The notes beneath the pieces were generated by a model. That model was not told where the DNA came from and did not search any database. It saw only the letters and a list, made by a program, of their open reading frames with translations. DNA of 64,000 nt. It comes from Streptomyces sp. NRRL WC-3626 (GTDB lineage: Bacteria > Actinomycetota > Actinomycetes > Streptomycetales > Streptomycetaceae). Made by a program: the position numbers and the translations under genes. Each line of letters opens with the position of its first letter. The stretch's first letter is position 1. Below, piece by piece: positions 63,061 through 64,000 of the stretch. The stretch lies in assembly GCF_000718785.1 (NCBI RefSeq), contig NZ_JOCA01000001.1:248001-312000 (forward strand). Direction: 5' to 3'.

Positions 63061-64000
63061 ATGCGTGTTGCGGTCGCGGAGCTGACCGAGGCGGTCGCCG
63101 GGAAACTGACGCGTGCGGGGGCCTCCGCCCGTTCGGCCTCGGTGACCGCGGAGGCCGTCGTGTACGCCGAGGCGTCGGGCATCGTGTCCCACGGGCTGGT
63201 CCGGGTACGCCCGTTGGCCGAGCAGTTGCGCAGCGGGAAGATCAACGGCGCCGCGCTGTTCACACCCGTCGCGAAGGGGGAGGTCCTGCGTCTGATCGAC
63301 GCGGAACACGGACTCGGGTATGCGGCGGCGGCCGCGGCGACGGAGGCCGTGATCGAGGCCCTGGAGTCGTCACCGATGGCCGTGGCGGCCGTTTCCCGGT
63401 CCCATCATTTCGGTGTGGCGGGGCGCTACACCGAGCGGTTGGCGGCTGCCGGCCATGTCGGAATGGCGCTGAGCAGCACCTTCGGGGCCATCGCGCCCAT
63501 CGGGGGCGCGGCGGCGCTCCTGGGCAATCCTCCGGTGTCGGTGGCGGTGCCGCGCCGGGGCGACGACCCGGTGGTCGTCGACCTCGCCCCCGCGGTCACG
63601 GCCCGGGGCCGTATCGCCGCCGCGGCGGAACACGGGGAGCCCATCCCGCTCGGCTGGGCGCGCGACGAACACGGGGAGGCCACCACCGATGCGGCTGCGG
63701 CCATGCGCGGCACCCTCGAGGCGATCGGCGGCGACAAGGGTGTGGTCCTCGCGATGCTGGCCGACGTGCTGGTGGCCGCTCTCACCGTGTCCGACCTGCC
63801 CGGCGAGGCGTCCTCGGTGTTCACGCCGGACGGACCGCCGCCACGGCTCGGGCACGTGATCATCGGGTTCGATCCGAAGGCGTTCGGAGTGGACGCCGAA
63901 AGCCGGACGGAGGCGTACGTCGCGGCGCTGGGCGCCGGCCGGACGCGGATGCGCGTGCCCGGCGGGCGACGCCGCGAGAGGCGTGCGCAGGCAGCCGAGC
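63061..64000 (+). CDS. Ldh-family (malate/L-lactate/sulfolactate) dehydrogenase, 3' end cut
   Basis: 313 codons are visible, without a stop, to the window end; the full family length is about 330-350, so nearly complete. The start is RVAVAELTEAVAGKL; the conserved GIVSHGLVRV holds the catalytic His, and LGYAAAAAATEAVIE and SRSHHFGVAGRYTERLA are family motifs, with AIGGDKGVVLAML near residue 220. NAD(P)-dependent oxidation of 2-hydroxy acids, or reduction of cyclic imines, is typical. It is divergent from the TauE/SafE gene. The tail after about residue 295 is very Arg-rich, and I cannot tell whether it is genuine. Confidence 0.85.
   Translation, partial: MRVAVAELTEAVAGKLTRAGASARSASVTAEAVVYAEASGIVSHGLVRVRPLAEQLRSGKINGAALFTPVAKGEVLRLIDAEHGLGYAAAAAATEAVIEALESSPMAVAAVSRSHHFGVAGRYTERLAAAGHVGMALSSTFGAIAPIGGAAALLGNPPVSVAVPRRGDDPVVVDLAPAVTARGRIAAAAEHGEPIPLGWARDEHGEATTDAAAAMRGTLEAIGGDKGVVLAMLADVLVAALTVSDLPGEASSVFTPDGPPPRLGHVIIGFDPKAFGVDAESRTEAYVAALGAGRTRMRVPGGRRRERRAQAAE

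Overview
The window is high-GC actinobacterial DNA with third codon positions almost entirely G or C, many GTG starts, and actinobacterial gene families. The gene content is typical of Streptomyces: germacradienol/geosmin synthase, a CprB-type gamma-butyrolactone-receptor homologue, a conservon, a Streptomyces subtilisin inhibitor, an OleD/Mgt-type macrolide glycosyltransferase, and a SAV2148-type HEPN protein. It reads as ordinary chromosome. I see no integrase, transposase, rRNA, tRNA or CRISPR array.

Layout. 0-10.4 kb: the end of an unknown gene, a GNAT acetyltransferase, then a sulfur-assimilation block led by a 27-residue cysteine-containing leader peptide: sirA, a 59-residue zinc ribbon, cysH, cysC, cysD, cysN, an Ssu-type sulfonate importer and a sirohydrochlorin chelatase. 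Many of its genes overlap by a few bases. 10.4-21.1 kb: DUF1697, an MMPL exporter, a macrolide glycosyltransferase, a sugar ABC importer without its own ATPase, a phosphotransferase, a DEDDh exonuclease and the SAV2148/HEPN protein. 21.4-30.8 kb: glgX, treY and treZ (glycogen to trehalose), interrupted by a protease inhibitor/carboxypeptidase pair, an FHA protein and striking repeats. 30.8-39.8 kb: a second phosphotransferase, an M24 peptidase, a phosphoesterase, a PDZ membrane protein, geoA, an ARMT1-type protein, cprB and a membrane-tethered LPMO.

40-53.3 kb: a periplasmic-type binding protein followed by the conservon (sensor kinase, roadblock, DUF742, GTPase). Next comes an osmoprotectant ABC system (ATPase, two permeases, binding protein). 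After it is an extracytoplasmic flavin electron-transfer set (ApbE, FMN-binding protein, ferric-reductase-like flavocytochrome), divergent from a two-component system. 53.4-64 kb: a repeat cluster, a nucleotide-sugar epimerase with an inserted zinc ribbon, a second two-component system, and a GT2 / DUF2064 / methyltransferase operon. Then follow a membrane molybdopterin oxidoreductase, a GT-C-like membrane protein, a TauE/SafE exporter and a divergent Ldh-family dehydrogenase cut by the window end.

How it fits together. The sulfur block covers sulfate activation (CysDN, CysC), reduction (CysH, SirA), cofactor supply (chelatase for siroheme) and an alternative sulfur source (SsuABC). GlgX, TreY and TreZ convert glycogen to trehalose. 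The flavin set forms a plausible electron path across the membrane. The best leads for something little described are that flavin module and the 53.6-61.9 kb envelope-type block. Start sites were chosen by Shine-Dalgarno position and family N-termini. All homology statements rest on recognition of sequence families, not on searches.
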